A stretch of 64,000 bases of DNA, taken from contig OY725488.1 of NCBI GenBank assembly GCA_963281255.1, forward strand, positions 6,545,524 through 6,609,523. Direction: 5' to 3'. The notes beneath the pieces were generated by a model. That model made no database searches and was not told the origin of the DNA. It worked only from the letters and a program-made list of their open reading frames with translations. Source of the DNA: Aphrocallistes beatrix (taxonomy: Eukaryota; Porifera; Hexactinellida; Sceptrulophora; Aphrocallistidae). Positions 61,131 to 64,000 of the stretch are shown piece after piece. Numbering within the stretch: the stretch's first letter is position 1; every line of letters begins with the position of its first letter. Position numbers and translations under genes: made by a program.

Positions 61131-61656
61131 AACCTGCAAATAAATAACAGTTAACATATCACGTACTCGAAAGAAAGAAAGTAATTACATTTTATATTGA
61201 TTGTAAATTACATTTATTACGCTCTTAAAGAATTTCAACAGATGGTAAAGATCGGGGTGAACACTCAATAGCCAAGCTAAGAGATTTTTGAGAGAATAAT
61301 TTCAGAATCTTGCATTTTTGAATTCCTATATAATAAAATTTTTCGATCAATGTCAAATAGAATAAAAGAGCTAAAAGTATGGCTTTCAACTGTTGCAAAA
61401 CTAACGGATTTACCTATTTCCATTCTCTTTTCTATTAAAATTTCTCAATGAATTATTAAATACAACAATTTGAATAGGTTTGCTAGGTATCAAATTAAAA
61501 ACCAAAATATTCATTATAAATTATAATCTAAAATAAGGATACATTATATACATCATTGAACAAAAATTATAATCAGGAGCAAATATCTAAAGTTAATTTA
61601 GGAGTGGAATGAGACACGATACTTCATAATTACAGCATGATACAGGGTGTATGCTT
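61131..61656. other. Gap between SPART and VPS9D1
   Basis: The 526-bp AT-rich gap between two minus-strand genes holds no recognised gene or element. The SPART-proximal edge contains the TTTGCAG acceptor-like site. I see no obvious promoter motif. Confidence 0.4.
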
Positions 61657-63770
61657 TCAGTCGGTTTTCTCTAGCTCCTTACTGATGAGGTAGTTAAGAG
61701 CTGTTTGGATGGTACTGAGACAGAAGCCCACCTCTCCAAACAAAGCGTTCTCTGGCAAGAGCGAGCCAATCATCTCGCACTCGGAGAGTAACTGAGGTGT
61801 GCAGGAGCGCAGAACTGCGAAGCACACAATGGGGAGGAGGTCGTCTGTCCCCACAGAAGAAGAAGTGCCTTCTCTTCCGTTCTGGGATTGTTGGTACTCA
61901 TCGATAGAGGATATTATAAGGTGCGAAGAATCGTTCAAGTTCGCAACCTTCTCAGAGAGGTTATATTCCTCTGTCAAGTGCCGCAGCTTGTTAATAGAAG
62001 GCATATAAGGAATTTTGTTAGGATTCGTAACGTCGTTCCATAGACACAAGTGATTCGGGACTTGGAAAGCTGAGGGGGGATCACTGAGTCTTTTAATCAT
62101 GTGCTTGGCCAGCGTCAGCTCTCGGTCTAGGTTCTTGCAGCGGAAGAGAGAGAGGAGCGGGACCCAAAGGGCGTGAAGGAACACCTGCTCTACCGCTTCC
62201 CTACACGCGTATTTGTACTGCTTCAGGTCAGGGTAGCACTCTAGCACGCTGAACTCGAGGAAGTCCATTTTGGAGAGGAGGAGTTCGCATATGTTCTTCA
62301 GAATAGTCTCTGTTACTTCAGGCATCAGCTTCCGAAGATTACCTAAAAAGTGGAAGTTCAATTAATATCTGTTTAGATAAAGAATGTGTAGATCATTATA
62401 CTTGTTAATTGAGATCTTTCTAATACAAAGTATACTACTGGTTAGAAAGCCGCTATTTTATCGACATAATGTCATGCAAGACTTACGAAGGTCTCCATGT
62501 ACGAGTCTGCCACTGAGTGCTCCACCTTCACCAAGCGAGATATCAGAATTGGAGTCTGAAATTAGTGGACTTGGCGAGCAATCGCTGAGAGATTCCGTCA
62601 ATTCGCTCTGAGAGCCGACATCAGAAGATGAATAGGAGAATGAGGAATTGGACAGGGGAGAAGTTAGGGAAAGAGTTGGGAAATCCCCAGCTTGATGAAG
62701 TTTCTGATAGGTCCCGCTAATATTCTCGAAGATCTCAATCTGGTATTGATTGAGTATCAAGCAGAGCGGATGTCCGCTCAATCTGAGAATTCCGGAAGTG
62801 AACTCTCCAGCGTATTTCTCTCTCTCACCATCATGCGCACAAGAGCGGAAATGTCTCTAAACAAGTATAGTGTTATAACCATTATGGTTAAGGATAAGGA
62901 CAGGAACAAGATCGATGTTCAAATATGTGGAATTCAGTGCACAAACCTGAGAAGACACGATCCATCGGTTCCTTCTAGAGAAGTTATCGACGCGTTGCTT
63001 GAGCGTGACTTTATGTACGGTCATGTGGTAGTTCTCCTGAGCGTTCGTTTCCTTTAAAAGCCTATTTTGCTGCTCTTCCAGCAATCTCGTTTGATTTCTT
63101 TTGAGTTCCTTGTCCTCCTGTAATCTACGCGCTAACTGCAAGTTTATTGATATCCGTGTCTCAGGCTTGACATTGCCAACAGCCAGAGTTGAATGGATTT
63201 GCTTGATGTAATGGTTCCTAGCGTCCATTCCGTCTTTAGAACCCTACAAAATGAAAATATTTGACAATAGATTTAAAATACATGTACAAGTCAGCTTAAA
63301 TTCACATTTGATCTCGATTCGCTCTTAGAACCGCAGAGACTTCTATGGTGCTTAATAGCACTTGTGATGAAGCAGTCCTTCTTCGCTTTTTCAGGCGTGT
63401 ATGACTGGTGGTTAGCTGGAGGCGGGAAAGACTTCGACTCCTCCTGCGGGGTGAAGGGTGATGCTAAGGGAGTAGAAAAGCCAAACTTAGCTCTCTGCTC
63501 ATAAGCGAGGTGCACATTGACAGTAGCCCTGTTAACACAATGGTCTAAAAACTGAAAGTAAGACTCTCGCGAGTCCTTCTTCAGGTCCCAGGTCTCTCCG
63601 CCAAGAGTATCTTCTTGTAGGGTCTGGACTATGGATAACATGCATGAGAGGTACTTCATATACGCTTCGATAGGACGGTCTGATTGATCTAAATTCAGAG
63701 CTTCTTTCATGTGCTTCCCGAGCAAACGCAGTCGTTCCGAAACGGAAATAGTGTTTGGGAGAAGAGACAT
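61657..63770 (-). CDS. VPS9D1: VPS9 domain-containing protein 1 (four exons)
   Basis: Four exons join in phase: 63770-63306, 63243-62947, 62856-62487 and 62342-61657, giving about 605 residues. Introns are 62-144 bp with GT...AG ends (CAG|GTTTGT, C|GTAAGT; acceptors TTTTGTAG, TTGTTTAG, TTTTTAG). Exon 1 encodes an MIT-like helical bundle (MKEALNLDQSDRPIEAYMKYL). Exon 2 encodes a basic coiled coil (QLARRLQEDKELKRNQTRLL). Exon 3 is Ser-rich. Exon 4 encodes the VPS9 domain: FLEFSVLECYPDLKQYKYAC, MPSINKLRHL, TDDLLPIVCFAVLRS with the catalytic Asp, and GEVGFCLSTIQTALNYL. VPS9 domains are exchange factors for Rab5-type GTPases on early endosomes. The Tyr common in GYxxT-type VPS9 motifs is Phe here. 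The 5' acceptor-like TTTCCTTCAG lies six bases before the ATG. The first intron donor (AAT|GTGAAT) is weak and is the least certain junction. Confidence 0.88.
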
Positions 63771-63965
63771 GCTAACCTGAAGGAAATGCTAGTCTTTGTA
63801 TTGTAAAATCAAAATAGGTTCCATGATAGTGGAGAGAACAAAACCAGCAAGGTTAGAAAAATGAGGAGTTAAAAACAAACCATAAAATTATTCATATTGT
63901 CTAATAATCTAACAAGCAAGAACTGTCTCACTCGGCACCAGTCACATTACACATATTCAACGATA

Positions 63966-64000
63966 ATGGAAAAAACTGTGAAGAAAGTGAGGCCTGTGAT
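63966..64000 (+). CDS. Possible start of a divergent plus-strand gene (cut by window edge)
   Basis: An ATG at 63966 opens a frame (MEKTVKKVRPV) that runs to the window end. It lies about 200 bp from the VPS9D1 start and points the other way, so it could be the first codons of a head-to-head neighbour. Eleven codons are too few to identify it. Confidence 0.25.
   Translation, partial: MEKTVKKVRPV

Overview
The window reads as nuclear DNA of an invertebrate animal. The genes are eukaryotic and animal in type: a BAK/BAX-like BCL-2 protein, spartin, VPS9D1, POLE2, the KEOPS subunit TPRKB, CTU1, a saccharopine dehydrogenase and a C11orf98-like protein. They are separated by AT-rich DNA full of small inverted-repeat transposons. 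Most genes have no intron inside the coding region; VPS9D1 has three short ones. The species cannot be named from the sequence. The AT-rich, intron-poor genome and the BAK-like protein would fit an early-branching animal such as a sponge, but this is inference.

Layout. (1) Positions 1-35765 are one uninterrupted tandem array of a monomer of about 69 bp (roughly 520 copies), open at the left window edge. It has several monomer classes and nested higher-order periods of about 0.97, 1.03, 1.64, 2.08, 2.28, 2.43, 3.05 and 3.75 kb. One class carries long G runs. (2) Positions 35766-47400 are a transposon graveyard. It holds a Tc1/mariner-like element (DD37E spacing) split by a hAT-like MITE, a pogo-like MITE, two copies of a foldback family, a 772-bp long-TIR element, several smaller TIR elements and a minisatellite. 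It also holds a degenerate HMGL/EF-hand pseudogene and a minus-strand thioredoxin-like / coiled-coil / PH locus broken by an in-frame TGA. (3) Positions 47660-63770 are a gene cluster with every gene on the minus strand. In transcription order: VPS9D1, SPART, BAK-like, POLE2, TPRKB, C11orf98-like, saccharopine dehydrogenase, CTU1.

The cluster genes do not form one pathway. CTU1 and TPRKB both serve tRNA modification (2-thiolation of wobble U34; t6A37). SPART and VPS9D1 both carry N-terminal MIT-like helices and act in endosomal or lipid-droplet traffic. POLE2 is replicative, the BAK-like protein apoptotic, and the dehydrogenase belongs to lysine breakdown. Co-orientation, a 145-bp gap between the dehydrogenase and CTU1, and splice-acceptor-like sequences close before several start codons raise the possibility of spliced-leader trans-splicing or operons.

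The most unusual object is the satellite array. Next are the TGA-split Trx/PH locus, the stand-alone saccharopine dehydrogenase and the foldback family with internal subrepeats.
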